Shown here in pieces: positions 24,234-33,597 of a stretch of DNA of 64,000 nucleotides (position 1 is the stretch's first letter; the number at the start of each line of letters is the position of its first letter). The stretch is from Peptococcaceae bacterium UBA7185 (GTDB taxonomy: Bacteria > Bacillota > Peptococcia > Peptococcales > Peptococcaceae): assembly GCA_002491065.1 (NCBI GenBank), contig DKVF01000031.1, positions 4,582 through 68,581 of the forward strand, read 5' to 3'. A program made the translations under genes and the position numbers. The notes beneath the pieces were generated by a model that was not told where the DNA came from, did not search any database, and was given only the letters and a program-made list of their open reading frames with translations.

Positions 24234-27200
24234 ATGGGCAATATTGTCAATGCGTTACAGGGAATTTTTGAGCAAAATGTAATCAGCGAGTTTTTTTTGC
24301 AGCAGCCAGATTTGCTGCTGCGGCAGGCCCAGGAGCAGCAGGAAAAGCTGAAATCGGGCCTGGCACTGTTGTTAGCGCAGCAGCAATGGACTTGCGATGA
24401 TATATTGGAGTTGTGTCGGGACATTTGTCCCCAGTGGTATGAGGAGACGCCGGAAAAAGGCTGGTTGGAATTTACCTATTGGTATATTATCAGCTGGTCC
24501 TATCCCGAGAGTGTGTTTCTTGAATTTCCCGAGCGGTTTCAGCCGGGGATGCATTTTTTCATGCGGGTGCTGCGCTGTGCGTTGGATTATGGAGCGATGC
24601 ACAAGACATTTGACCCGTTTACGGATTTTTCGTTTTTACCGCTGGACACGCTGCCGGATCATGTGATTAAAGAGGAATATGAACGGTTTTTGTACTATTT
24701 TCGCAAATATTATATCTATGAGCTGATGTACATCGGCAAGGAAATCTTTTTCTTCAACACGTTGAGCCATATTGCCGGTGTGCATTATGTGGCCATGCAT
24801 GTGGCCCGTCAGCTGAAGGAAGCCGGCGTGCCTATCAATCTGGCTCTGGTCAGCGGTGCGGCAGTGGGGCATGATATCGGCAAGTTTGGCTGCAAGCCCA
24901 GCGAAATGAAGCGGATGGCCCATTTGCATTATTATTATACCGGGCAGTGGTTTGAGGAAAAAAATATGCCTACTATCGCCCATATTGCGGTGAACCATTC
25001 TACATGGGATTTGGAGCTGGAAAATTTGCCGCTGGAATCTCTGGTGCTGATTTATGCGGATTTCCGTGTGCGGCGGGATGATGCTGCCGATGCGCCCAAG
25101 GAAAAAATGGGCATCTTTACGCTGAAGGATTCTTTTCATATCATTCTCAGCAAATTGGAGAATGTAGATGTGGCCAAGGAGCGGCGTTATCGCTATGTCT
25201 ATGCCAAGCTGAAGGATTTTGAGGATTATATGGAGAGTCTGGGGGTGAATACCGATTTCACCCGCAGCACGCTGACGCCCACTGTGCCCAAGCATATCGC
25301 TCTGGTGGATGCCCAGGAGGCCATCACCAATTTTAAATTTTTAGCTATTCGCCATAATATCTGGATGATGGAGTTCCTCAATACAGAAACTTCTTTCGGG
25401 ACGCTGCTGGAAGCGGCGCGCAGTGAAAAGGACTGGAAAAACACCCGCGCCTATATTCATATTTTTGAGGAATATTATACGTATATGACGCAGCGGCAAA
25501 AAATCATGACGCTGAACTTCCTGTATGAGCTCCTGATGCACCGGGAGGGCGATATTCGCCGCCAGGCAGCTACGCTGATGGGCCATATTATTCTGCGCTA
25601 CGATGAGATTTACCGCAAGGAGCTGCCGGAGGATATCACGCTGCCGGTAGGACAGACTACTTCGCTGTCCCTTTGGCACAAATATTTGAGTATGATTGTC
25701 ATTCCTGACCATAAGATTACGGAGCGCCACAAGCGGTGGCTGGGCTACACGCTGAAAAATATGGTGACCACGGTGCTGGAGAACTGCCCTGAGCAGGAAC
25801 GCTATGATTATCTGGATGTGCTGCTGTATTATTATCATGAAGCCCATTGGGATGATGAGGTAGGATTTGTTCTCATGGATACGCTGATTGCTGTGCCGCT
25901 GGAGCTTTGCGAGCCTTTTCAGATACAGGAGCTGCTGGATTTCACCGCAAATATTCTGAAGCGCGGGAATATCGAGCTGCAGGCTGCGGCGCTGCGCTTT
26001 CTGGAATATGGGGCTTCCTTTAAGGGGATGCTGGATGGCTTCCACAGACAGATTCTCGCCATGCTGGAATCGTTGGAAATCGGGAAGGTTCCGCTGGGCT
26101 TTCACTATAATCTCCGCAATATTTATCAGGCTTTGGGCGCTGACAGCTTGTCTGCTGCGTTCCATATGTCGGAGGAGGAAGAGCAAAAGGCGGTGTCGGA
26201 GCTGTTTTTGGAAAATCTCAAGGTCGCTACGCCGTGGATGCTGAAGCTGACCAATATTGACTTCCTCTTGAAGGTTGCCAAGCACCGCGCCATTTCTCTT
26301 TTGCAGGTGGCGACCCATCTTTCCAATATTTTGAAGGTGGGAGAGCGCATCAGCGTGCGGCACAGAGCAGGGCAGGGGCTGGTGGATATTGCGCCGCTAC
26401 TCACCTTGGAGGAGCGCAACGAACTGGTCATCGAGCTGACCAAAGGGCTGGAAATCGGAGAATATGAATTCTCCAAGTATATTCCTGAATATCTGGGACA
26501 GATTGCGTTGTATCTCCATCCGAAGGAGCTGGATGAGATTGTGCAGGATTTGCAGAAGCTGCTGCGCAATGCCAATAATCGGGTGGTATCGGTGGCTTTG
26601 AATACATTGGGTGTGATTTTGGAATATTATCCGGCCTATCAGCAGCGCTTCGGCGAGACGGACGAACTGATAGAGACGCGCCGAAGCACGATTTTGGGGA
26701 TGCTGTTGAGCGGGTTGTCCAGCTATGATGAAGAGGTGAGCTCGGAAGCCTTTATTGTGCTGGGGCATCAGCTCTTCGGCTCAAAGCTGTTGTCTTTGGA
26801 GGAAAAAAATAAAATCTTTTTCCTGATTTATAAGCGGATGCTCATTCTCATTCATGACAAGGAGATGAGCGGCCTGGCCTTTTTCAATCGGGCTGGGTCG
26901 CTGAATCATATTTATCGGTTTATTTCTGATTATCTGATGGAGTATGAGAAATTTGACGTGCCGGAGCTGGAGCGGGTGGCCTTCTTCCCGGGCACCTTTG
27001 ACCCCTTTTCCTCCAGCCACAAGGGGATTGTGCAGGAGATTCGCAATTTGGGATTTCAGGTTTATCTGGCGCTGGATGAGTTTTCCTGGAGCAAGAAAAC
27101 CCAGCCGCGGATGACTCGCCGACAGATTATCACCATGTCGGTGGCCGATGAGGAAAATGTCTATCTGTTTCCCGACGAGATTCCCATCAATCTGGCCAAT

Positions 27201-29105
27201 GACAGCGATATGGCACGGCTCAAGGGATTGTTCCCCGACAAGGAGGTTTACATTGTGGTGGGCAGCGACGTCATTTTAAATGCGTCCTCCTATCGCAAGC
27301 CGGCTAAGCCCGGCTCTATCCATCATTTCAACCATATTGTGTTCCGGCGGGTGCAGGGCAAGGAGGAAGAGGAAGCCATCGCGGCGGAAGTGGAAAAGCA
27401 GATGGAGGAAACGGTGCGCAATACGATCAAGGGAGAGCTTATTTATCTGACACTGCCTACCTATCTGGAGGATATCAGCTCCACGCGGATTCGGGAAAAT
27501 ATTGACTGCAACCGGGATATTTCCAATCTCATCAGTCCTCTGGCGCAAAACTATATCTATCATTATGGGCTCTATCTGCGGGAACCGCAGTATAAACCTA
27601 TTTTGCAGGCTAAGAATATCAAGTTTGATTTTGTGACCGAGGAGAGCTCTTCTGAGGTGTATCAGCTCCTGGTCAGCTTTGCGCAGATGGATGAGCTGAT
27701 GGATATGCTCAGTGAGCACTGGCAAAAGCCCGGTGCTACACTGGCTGTGCTGCGGGATGGCAGCCAGAATGATGGCATCGTGGCCTTTGCCCTTACCTAC
27801 ACCATGGAAACGACGGATATGTACGGGATGTTCCATGACGCGGAGCTGGTGGAATGGCTGCGCAGCCGTATTTTTGGCAAGACCATGGTTTTGAGCGGTT
27901 TGTATGAGCTGCACGGTCATGCTGTAAAAAATGCCTCACAGCTGCTTCTGACGGAAGTGTTGGCCTATTATCTGGAGCAGGATTATGGCTATGCGCTCTA
28001 TTGGGGCGAGAAGGCTGAGGGGCTGGAAGAATTGCTGCAGCGTCAGGGCTTCTTACCGGTGCCGCTGAACCAACAGGAGCAGGGACTTTATCTGGTAGAT
28101 ATGCGTCGGCCGCTGACGTTGATGAAAAATATCGAAACCACCATCAAGGAGCCCTTCAATCGCAATGCGCGTTTGCTGGCTGTGGTGGAGCAAAGTCATC
28201 GCCGTTTGCAGGAGGCTATGACGGAGCTTTACCCGGGCAGTCTGGTGTTATCTATAGACGCGGGGATTATGCATCACAAAATGCTGCAGAAGATCACGCG
28301 GGCCAACCATGTGCCCAATGAACCTTTGCCGGTGCGCAAACTGGGCAAAAATATGTGTGTGCCCTTTGGCAAAATCTTGCGCGGTATGGTGGTGCCCAAC
28401 ACAGTGACCAAAACGCTGCACAGTGAGAAGGTGTATGACGGAGATATCAAAAAGTTCACCATTCAGAACTTCCCTTTTTATTCTACCTTGGAAAATCAGG
28501 TGCGCACCATCAAATCCTTTGACCGTCCTGTCATTTTGGTAGACGATTTGCTGCATAAGGGACACCGCATTCGCGGTCTGGAGCCCATTCTGCGGCAGGA
28601 ACAGGTGCAGATTGACCGGATGGTGGTGGGAATTTTGTCGGCTCGGGGCAAGGATTTGATGGCAGAGCGGGCGTGCCCTGTGGAGAGCGCGTATTTTCTG
28701 CCGCGGCTCAAGGGCTGGTATGTGGAATCCACGCTGTATCCTTTTATCGGCGGCGACATGGTAGCGCGCAATGAGGAGAGCGACGCCAATCTGATTTCCT
28801 CGATCAACTTTATCCTGCCCTATGTGATGCCCAGCTATATGAAGGATGTGCCCCGGGAAGCGCTGTATTATTTTTCTTTAACTTGTCTGGAAAATGTGCA
28901 TGAAATTTTGCAGGTGCTGGAGGAGGAATACCAGCAGCATTTCGGCCGCCGCCTGACGTTGGGCCGGTTAGGGGAGGCCATTATCTCCCCGCGCTGTCCT
29001 GACAGGGGGAATTGCGGCAGCTACGACAAAAATATTGCTGCTTCTGTGTATGTGCAGGATGATATTCAGCGGTTGGTGCGTCTGGAAAGTATTATGGCAC
29101 GCTAG
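24234..29105 (+). CDS. Giant fusion: HD domain, helical repeats, NadD-like and phosphoribosyltransferase-like domains
   Basis: A 1623-residue protein, probably cytoplasmic, of unknown overall function. Residues about 170-320 form an HD metal-dependent phosphohydrolase (HIAGVHY, AVGHDIGKFG, IAVNHSTW). Residues about 350-905 look like HEAT-type helical repeats. About 912-1130 is a nucleotidyltransferase of the NadD/cytidylyltransferase fold, with PGTFDPFSSSHKG in place of the normal GxFDPxHxGH and an intact SSTRIRENI. About 1150-1320 has a GNAT-like feel. About 1340-1570 contains VILVDDLLHKGHRI, a PRPP-binding-loop pattern of phosphoribosyltransferases. The combination suggests nucleotide or NAD-related turnover, but the altered first His of the HxGH motif leaves the transferase activity open. 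It is monocistronic, between pnp and a dehydrogenase-like gene. Confidence 0.7.
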   Translation: MGNIVNALQGIFEQNVISEFFLQQPDLLLRQAQEQQEKLKSGLALLLAQQQWTCDDILELCRDICPQWYEETPEKGWLEFTYWYIISWSYPESVFLEFPERFQPGMHFFMRVLRCALDYGAMHKTFDPFTDFSFLPLDTLPDHVIKEEYERFLYYFRKYYIYELMYIGKEIFFFNTLSHIAGVHYVAMHVARQLKEAGVPINLALVSGAAVGHDIGKFGCKPSEMKRMAHLHYYYTGQWFEEKNMPTIAHIAVNHSTWDLELENLPLESLVLIYADFRVRRDDAADAPKEKMGIFTLKDSFHIILSKLENVDVAKERRYRYVYAKLKDFEDYMESLGVNTDFTRSTLTPTVPKHIALVDAQEAITNFKFLAIRHNIWMMEFLNTETSFGTLLEAARSEKDWKNTRAYIHIFEEYYTYMTQRQKIMTLNFLYELLMHREGDIRRQAATLMGHIILRYDEIYRKELPEDITLPVGQTTSLSLWHKYLSMIVIPDHKITERHKRWLGYTLKNMVTTVLENCPEQERYDYLDVLLYYYHEAHWDDEVGFVLMDTLIAVPLELCEPFQIQELLDFTANILKRGNIELQAAALRFLEYGASFKGMLDGFHRQILAMLESLEIGKVPLGFHYNLRNIYQALGADSLSAAFHMSEEEEQKAVSELFLENLKVATPWMLKLTNIDFLLKVAKHRAISLLQVATHLSNILKVGERISVRHRAGQGLVDIAPLLTLEERNELVIELTKGLEIGEYEFSKYIPEYLGQIALYLHPKELDEIVQDLQKLLRNANNRVVSVALNTLGVILEYYPAYQQRFGETDELIETRRSTILGMLLSGLSSYDEEVSSEAFIVLGHQLFGSKLLSLEEKNKIFFLIYKRMLILIHDKEMSGLAFFNRAGSLNHIYRFISDYLMEYEKFDVPELERVAFFPGTFDPFSSSHKGIVQEIRNLGFQVYLALDEFSWSKKTQPRMTRRQIITMSVADEENVYLFPDEIPINLANDSDMARLKGLFPDKEVYIVVGSDVILNASSYRKPAKPGSIHHFNHIVFRRVQGKEEEEAIAAEVEKQMEETVRNTIKGELIYLTLPTYLEDISSTRIRENIDCNRDISNLISPLAQNYIYHYGLYLREPQYKPILQAKNIKFDFVTEESSSEVYQLLVSFAQMDELMDMLSEHWQKPGATLAVLRDGSQNDGIVAFALTYTMETTDMYGMFHDAELVEWLRSRIFGKTMVLSGLYELHGHAVKNASQLLLTEVLAYYLEQDYGYALYWGEKAEGLEELLQRQGFLPVPLNQQEQGLYLVDMRRPLTLMKNIETTIKEPFNRNARLLAVVEQSHRRLQEAMTELYPGSLVLSIDAGIMHHKMLQKITRANHVPNEPLPVRKLGKNMCVPFGKILRGMVVPNTVTKTLHSEKVYDGDIKKFTIQNFPFYSTLENQVRTIKSFDRPVILVDDLLHKGHRIRGLEPILRQEQVQIDRMVVGILSARGKDLMAERACPVESAYFLPRLKGWYVESTLYPFIGGDMVARNEESDANLISSINFILPYVMPSYMKDVPREALYYFSLTCLENVHEILQVLEEEYQQHFGRRLTLGRLGEAIISPRCPDRGNCGSYDKNIAASVYVQDDIQRLVRLESIMAR

Positions 29106-29157
29106 GGGACAGGGCGCAGTTTCGGCGGCGAATCAGAAAAAGGGGAAATTGCGCCGT

Positions 29158-29185
29158 ACAGCGCCGGGGATGCACTCGGCGCTGT
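29158..29185 (+). terminator. Possible terminator of the giant gene
   Basis: ACAGCGCCG (29158-29166) pairs perfectly with CGGCGCTGT (29177-29185) over a 10-base loop. The following bases (CACTTTAT) give only a weak T run, so termination efficiency is doubtful. Confidence 0.4.
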
Positions 29186-29225
29186 CACTTTATGAGGAAA
29201 AAGCACTGCTGTGTTTACCAGTTTG

Positions 29226-29234
29226 TGGTATAAT
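29226..29234 (+). promoter_or_regulatory. Extended -10 promoter before the dehydrogenase-like gene
   Basis: TG-G-TATAAT is a full extended -10 element, about 75 bases before ATG 29308. No good -35 is seen, which such elements often do without. Confidence 0.5.
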
Positions 29235-29307
29235 AGAGAGTATGAAATGAACGTGCGTATATCGCAATGAATGGAAAGGCGAACGGAATGGGAGAAAGGG
29301 AGGCGGA

Positions 29308-30564
29308 ATGATGTTTTACTATCAGGTGCAGGATGAGGTTTTAGTTTCCCGCGAAGCGTTGGCGGGTATCAGGGAAATCACAGAGGAGGAGGCCAGCAAG
29401 GCGCAGCGGTTGATTTTTCTCAGCAGGCGGGCAGGCGCAGGCAAGGCGGCCTGGCTGGTGAGCCACAAAGCCTATTTGGCTGAGGCGGAAGAAGGGCTGT
29501 GGTGTCTGGATGGTAATCAGCAGGATGTGTTGGCGCAAAAGGTCCAGGATGTGCCTCAGTGGTTGGAAGAAAAAATTGCCGCTGGTGGTGTGATGGGCGT
29601 CTGCGCTGATTTGGCCCAGGCACAGGAGCTGCTGGCGCGAAAGGAGAATGCAGACAAAAAGGTTGTACATATTTTGGCTATGGGCGATGTGGGCAGCACG
29701 GTACTGATGGCACTGGCTCTTTTGGGCGGGGATTGTGTGCGAGAATTGGGCATCTATGATTTCAACGAAAGACTATGTCAGCGCTGGGAGCATGAAATCA
29801 ATCAGATTGCCTATCCGTGGGCCTATGACTGCTTGCCTGCGGTGCGGGTGCTGACAGAGGACGAATTGTTTCAGTGTGATGTCTTTGTCTTTTGCGCCTC
29901 CAAATCCATTCCGGCGATTGGGGCCGATGTGCAGGATGTGCGCATGGCTCAATATGAGGCCAACAGTGCCATCATCAGCCGTTACGGCGTGCTGGCCAGA
30001 GAAGCGGGATTTCAGGGCCTGTTCGCGGTAGTGTCCGATCCGGTGGACCAGCTGTGCTGCAGCGTGTGGCGCGCCAGCAATCGGGATGCACTGGGAAATT
30101 GGGATGGCAAGGGACTGAGGCCGGAGCAAGTCCAGGGCTATGGGCTGGGTGTGATGAACAGCAGGGCCGCCTATTACGCCAAGCAGGATGCACGGTTTCA
30201 GTCATTTCTCACTGAGGGCAGAGCATACGGTCCCCACGGGCAGCAGCTGGTCATTGCCAACAGTGTAACCCACTATGACCACGCATTGTCCATGGAATTG
30301 ACCAGGCTGACGGTAGAGGCCAATTTGGAGATACGGGCGCTGGGCTACAAGCCCTATATTGCGCCAGCGGTGTCCTCGGCGGCCATTTCCCTTTTGTTGA
30401 CTTTGCGGGGAGAATGGCATTACAGCTCAAACTTTTTGCACGGAATCTATATGGGTGCCAAGAATCGCAGTACCAGAAACGGTTTGGAGCTGGAGGCGCT
30501 GCCTTTGCCGCCGCAGCTTTTAGCCCGCCTGGAGGCAGTGGCAGCGGAGCTGGAAAAATACTAA
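29308..30564 (+). CDS. Lactate/malate dehydrogenase-like protein
   Basis: A 418-residue protein. The centre (about 118-260) has a Rossmann nucleotide-binding fold: VHILAMGDVGSTVLMALALLG, the acidic strand end IYDFNE, and then VFVFCASKSIPAIG and the ANSAIISRYGVLAREAG / VVSDPVDQLC blocks. These follow the lactate/malate dehydrogenase family (a Gly-rich loop and the NP/SDPVD segment). The N-terminal 115 residues are not recognised. It is longer than classical family members (about 310), and the catalytic His/Arg pattern is not obvious, so the substrate is unknown. AAGGGAGGCGG precedes the ATG. It probably forms an operon with the flavodoxin-like gene and folA. Confidence 0.7.
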   Translation: MMFYYQVQDEVLVSREALAGIREITEEEASKAQRLIFLSRRAGAGKAAWLVSHKAYLAEAEEGLWCLDGNQQDVLAQKVQDVPQWLEEKIAAGGVMGVCADLAQAQELLARKENADKKVVHILAMGDVGSTVLMALALLGGDCVRELGIYDFNERLCQRWEHEINQIAYPWAYDCLPAVRVLTEDELFQCDVFVFCASKSIPAIGADVQDVRMAQYEANSAIISRYGVLAREAGFQGLFAVVSDPVDQLCCSVWRASNRDALGNWDGKGLRPEQVQGYGLGVMNSRAAYYAKQDARFQSFLTEGRAYGPHGQQLVIANSVTHYDHALSMELTRLTVEANLEIRALGYKPYIAPAVSSAAISLLLTLRGEWHYSSNFLHGIYMGAKNRSTRNGLELEALPLPPQLLARLEAVAAELEKY

Positions 30565-30602
30565 AGCAGCAGGCATAAAAAGGAACGGGAGATGAGTGAC
30601 CA

Positions 30603-31685
30603 ATGGACGGAGCGGAAAAGGAATTATTGGTGATCATGCCGAAGGATGCACAGCAGACAGAAAATGCAAGGCTGGATGCCGTGCTGGCCCAGGCCATTGC
30701 CGGATATGATACGGAATTTTGGTACGAGGAACGAGAGTTTGTACCCTTAAAAAATCGACGAATCCTTTTTGTACTCAATCTAGGCGCCGACGGTGTCAAT
30801 CTGGAATATCAGCGATTACTGCGCTGGTTGCGGCGTAGCCCCGGGTGCCTGGAGGGTTGTGTGGGCTCCGTCTTACTTGACGCAGACAGCGAGCTCTACA
30901 CCAAAGCAGAGGGGCGGGAGCTTGTGTTTGCTGCCAACGGGCAGGGTTGCATATTTCCCGGGAAACCGCTGGTGGAGGGTACTGCTTCTCTGGACAATTT
31001 TCTGGTGCAGTCCCGCAATCTGGGGGTAGATTGCATGGGCGCATACCGGCAGGCTGCCCGCATGCTAGTGGAGCAGCTGCTGGCCTTCCAGTTGCCGCTG
31101 CGGCGAAAACCGCAGATTTTGGCTGTGCATGCCAGCAATCGGGCCACCTCCAACACGTTGACTTTGTGGCGGAAGGTGCGGCAGCATTTGGAGGATAGCT
31201 GTACCATTCAGGAGATTCCTCTGCAAAATGGAACGGTAGTGGATTGCAATGGCTGTCCTTATCAGACCTGTCGGCACTTTGGCGAAACCTGTAGCTGTTT
31301 CTATGGCGGTGTGATCGTGGAGGAAGTGTATCCTGCTATTTTGGATTGTGATGCGCTGATTATGCTGTGCCCCAATTATAATGATGCGGTGAGCGCCAAT
31401 CTTTCCGCCTTTATCAATCGGCTGACAGCGCTGTTCAGTCAGGTGCGCTTTTATGACAAGGCGGTGTTTTGTCTGGTGGTATCGGGCTACAGCGGAGGCG
31501 ATATCGTGGCCAAGCAGGTGCTGGGCGCTCTGAATATGAACAAGACCTTTTACTTGCCGGCCAATTTCGCCTTTTTGGCCACGGCCAACGATCCCTTCAG
31601 CATCAATAAAATTGACAGGATTGATGAGCAGGCGGCAGACTTTGCGGAAACTATCCGCAAGCATTTACAGGAAAGGCGGGTATAG
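30603..31685 (+). CDS. Flavodoxin-like / NADPH-dependent FMN reductase family protein
   Basis: A 360-residue protein. Residues about 160-355 resemble the flavodoxin/NADPH-dependent FMN reductase fold: ILAVHASNRATSNTLTLW is a phosphate-binding loop, followed by ALIMLCPNYNDAVSANLSAF and a KAVFCLVVSGYSGGD strand-loop. A cysteine-rich insertion, CNGCPYQTCRHFGETCSC, could hold a metal or Fe-S centre, as in iron-sulfur flavoproteins. The N-terminal 150 residues are not recognised. It starts 38 bases after the dehydrogenase-like gene and stops 2 bases before folA. An electron-transfer role for a shared substrate is inferred. Confidence 0.7.
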   Translation: MDGAEKELLVIMPKDAQQTENARLDAVLAQAIAGYDTEFWYEEREFVPLKNRRILFVLNLGADGVNLEYQRLLRWLRRSPGCLEGCVGSVLLDADSELYTKAEGRELVFAANGQGCIFPGKPLVEGTASLDNFLVQSRNLGVDCMGAYRQAARMLVEQLLAFQLPLRRKPQILAVHASNRATSNTLTLWRKVRQHLEDSCTIQEIPLQNGTVVDCNGCPYQTCRHFGETCSCFYGGVIVEEVYPAILDCDALIMLCPNYNDAVSANLSAFINRLTALFSQVRFYDKAVFCLVVSGYSGGDIVAKQVLGALNMNKTFYLPANFAFLATANDPFSINKIDRIDEQAADFAETIRKHLQERRV

Positions 31686-31687
31686 AC

Positions 31688-32167
31688 ATGATGCATCTCA
31701 TCGCAGCAGTAGCGGAAAACGGGATCATCGGCAAAGACGGCGGGATTCCCTGGCATATTCCTGCCGATTTGGCCCATTTTAAGGCGCTTACATGGGGACA
31801 GACTGTGATTATGGGGCGGCGCACCTATGAGAGCATTGGCCGCCCGTTGCCTGGACGGCGGAATATCGTGGTGTCCACCACATTGCAATCTTTAGAGGGA
31901 TGCAGCGTAGCGGGCTCCTTGCAGGAGGCGCTGCATCTGGCCAGCGAAACAGGCGGGGAGATTTTTATCATCGGCGGCGCACGCCTTTATGAAGAAGCGC
32001 TGCCCTTGGCACAGCAGCTGGATTTGACCCTGGTGGCAGGCAGACCGGAAGGAGATACCCGCTTTCCCGCCGTGGACTGGGCCAACTTTCGGGAAGTGGC
32101 GCGCGTCGCCTGCGACAGCGTGCCAGGCTGCCAGTTCGTCACCTATGTGAGAGGGGAAGCTCTTTGA
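31688..32167 (+). CDS. folA: Dihydrofolate reductase
   Basis: A 159-residue NADPH-dependent reductase of dihydrofolate. Signatures are LIAAVAENGIIGKDGGIPWHIPADLAHFK, which includes the conserved Asp of the active site, MGRRTYESIGRPLPGRRNIVVS, and IIGGARLYEEALP. Length and order match the family. ATG 31688 lies 2 bases after the flavodoxin-like gene, with ATG 31691 as an alternative. No thyA lies beside it. The trimethoprim-binding region cannot be judged without alignment. Confidence 0.95.
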   Translation: MMHLIAAVAENGIIGKDGGIPWHIPADLAHFKALTWGQTVIMGRRTYESIGRPLPGRRNIVVSTTLQSLEGCSVAGSLQEALHLASETGGEIFIIGGARLYEEALPLAQQLDLTLVAGRPEGDTRFPAVDWANFREVARVACDSVPGCQFVTYVRGEAL

Positions 32168-32295
32168 GTATGTTTTTAGTTGATTATGGAGGAAGCCTTT
32201 CCCAATTTGGAGGTATCGTTTATAGAAGTGGTTTATCAAGCCCCTATTGTTTGTTGCCGTATTTCATAATTTTATGAAAACGATGTGTCTTTTCT

Positions 32296-33372
32296 TTATG
32301 CGCCATAGGTGCTGTACAGAGCTACATGGTCATAAATGCAGCGCCAGCTGCTGAAGGCATTTACAGTGACAGCGATATAGGGCGCGCCGCTGGCAGACAA
32401 AAAGTAACTGACGGCACAGTTGCCCGACTGATTGACGAAGCCTGTTTTGGCGGCAATGACGCTTCCGTTGGTTTCTTTGTCTTCAATGCGGCGCAAGAAC
32501 CAGTTGGAGATGTTTAAGCCATCTGGATGCTGTGAGGTGCGCGCAGTAGTGTAGTTTTTTGTGGATAACACCTCGCGGCATAAATCATTCTCCAAAGCAG
32601 CTTTCATAATGACGGCCATGTCAGCGGCGGTACAGTAGTGCAACTCGTCGTAGAGGCCAACGCAGTTGGTGAAATGGGCGGTTTGAGAGAGACCCAGCTC
32701 GTCCAGTTTTTCGTTCATCAAGTCGATAAATGCTTCGTGAGAGCCTGCTGTGTAGGTGGCTAAGGCTACGGCGGCATCTGCGCCTGAGGGCAAAATGGTG
32801 CCGTAAAATAAGTCCTTAACGGGAACTGTTTCCCCGTCTGAGAAGCCTACAGCGCTGCATTTGTGCTGATAGCAATAATCGGTAATCTCGCGGGAGATGG
32901 TAAAGGTATCATTGAGATCCTGGAGATGTTCGGCAGCCACCAGGATAGTCAGCACTTTGGTCATGGAAGCGGGAGAAATGATGGTTTGTGCGTCTTTTTG
33001 CGCCACAATGGAATTGTCTTTTAGGTTGATTAAAAGGATTTGGGCGCTGGCAATGGACTCGTCATTTAGGGTGACAGTTTGCTCTGTGGCGGAAAACTCA
33101 TAGCCGCGCTGCACTTCTGTGGCGCCAATATAGGCTGGTCCATTCTCTGCGGGAAGCGGCTGGGCAGCTTCTATTGGATTGGCTGTGAGAAAATGGGCAG
33201 TGCCTATTTTGGCACTGATAATGAGTACCAGGCAGAGGAGGAGGACGCTGCCCAATAGTATACGTCGCTTGATGATGGTGCGCTGTCGTTGCCGCAAGCG
33301 GTTTTCCCGCTGTTCTTTATAATACTGAAGGGATTGCCTTTGTGTAGTTTTGTGAGGGTCTATTGAATTCAT
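32296..33372 (-). CDS. D-alanyl-D-alanine carboxypeptidase (peptidase S11)
   Basis: A 358-residue penicillin-binding protein that trims pentapeptide side chains of peptidoglycan. A single N-terminal membrane anchor (residues about 31-50, ILLGSVLLLCLVLIISA) follows a basic cytoplasmic segment. The active-site motifs are SMTK (with the catalytic Ser, about residue 138), SGA in LPSGADAAVAL in place of the usual SxN, and KTG in AAKTGFVNQSG. The C-terminal beta domain of the DacA type is missing, so it belongs to the shorter D-Ala-D-Ala carboxypeptidases. The ribosome-binding site is TAGGAGAA. It stands alone, convergent to folA. Confidence 0.88.
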   Translation of the reverse strand: MNSIDPHKTTQRQSLQYYKEQRENRLRQRQRTIIKRRILLGSVLLLCLVLIISAKIGTAHFLTANPIEAAQPLPAENGPAYIGATEVQRGYEFSATEQTVTLNDESIASAQILLINLKDNSIVAQKDAQTIISPASMTKVLTILVAAEHLQDLNDTFTISREITDYCYQHKCSAVGFSDGETVPVKDLFYGTILPSGADAAVALATYTAGSHEAFIDLMNEKLDELGLSQTAHFTNCVGLYDELHYCTAADMAVIMKAALENDLCREVLSTKNYTTARTSQHPDGLNISNWFLRRIEDKETNGSVIAAKTGFVNQSGNCAVSYFLSASGAPYIAVTVNAFSSWRCIYDHVALYSTYGA

Positions 33373-33511
33373 GTTTCTATTCTCCTACATGTTTATAGTT
33401 TCTGTTTGTAAAATATCTTATCTAACATTTTATAACAGAATGAGAAAAAAGAAAAGAGGATATTTTTTACAAGGCTGTGAAGGAATGAAGCTATAGGTTT
33501 TATGTATTTAA

Positions 33512-33548
33512 AAAACACCATTCCCTCAAAAAGAGAGAATGGTGTTTT
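33512..33548 (-). terminator. Terminator of the cytochrome b / Fe-S operon
   Basis: AAAACACCATTCCCTC (33512-33527) pairs with GAGAGAATGGTGTTTT (33533-33548). On the minus strand it is followed by a T run. It ends the transcript of the Fe-S protein gene that stops at 33598. Confidence 0.8.
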
Positions 33549-33597
33549 GGCTGCCTTTCCTTCCTATATGAGATTAGAATATGGAAGATAGACTGTT

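Noticed and set aside
25341..26363. A 340-codon minus-strand frame inside the giant gene.
   Set aside because: It is antisense to a continuous 1623-codon gene with recognisable domains and has no start signals.
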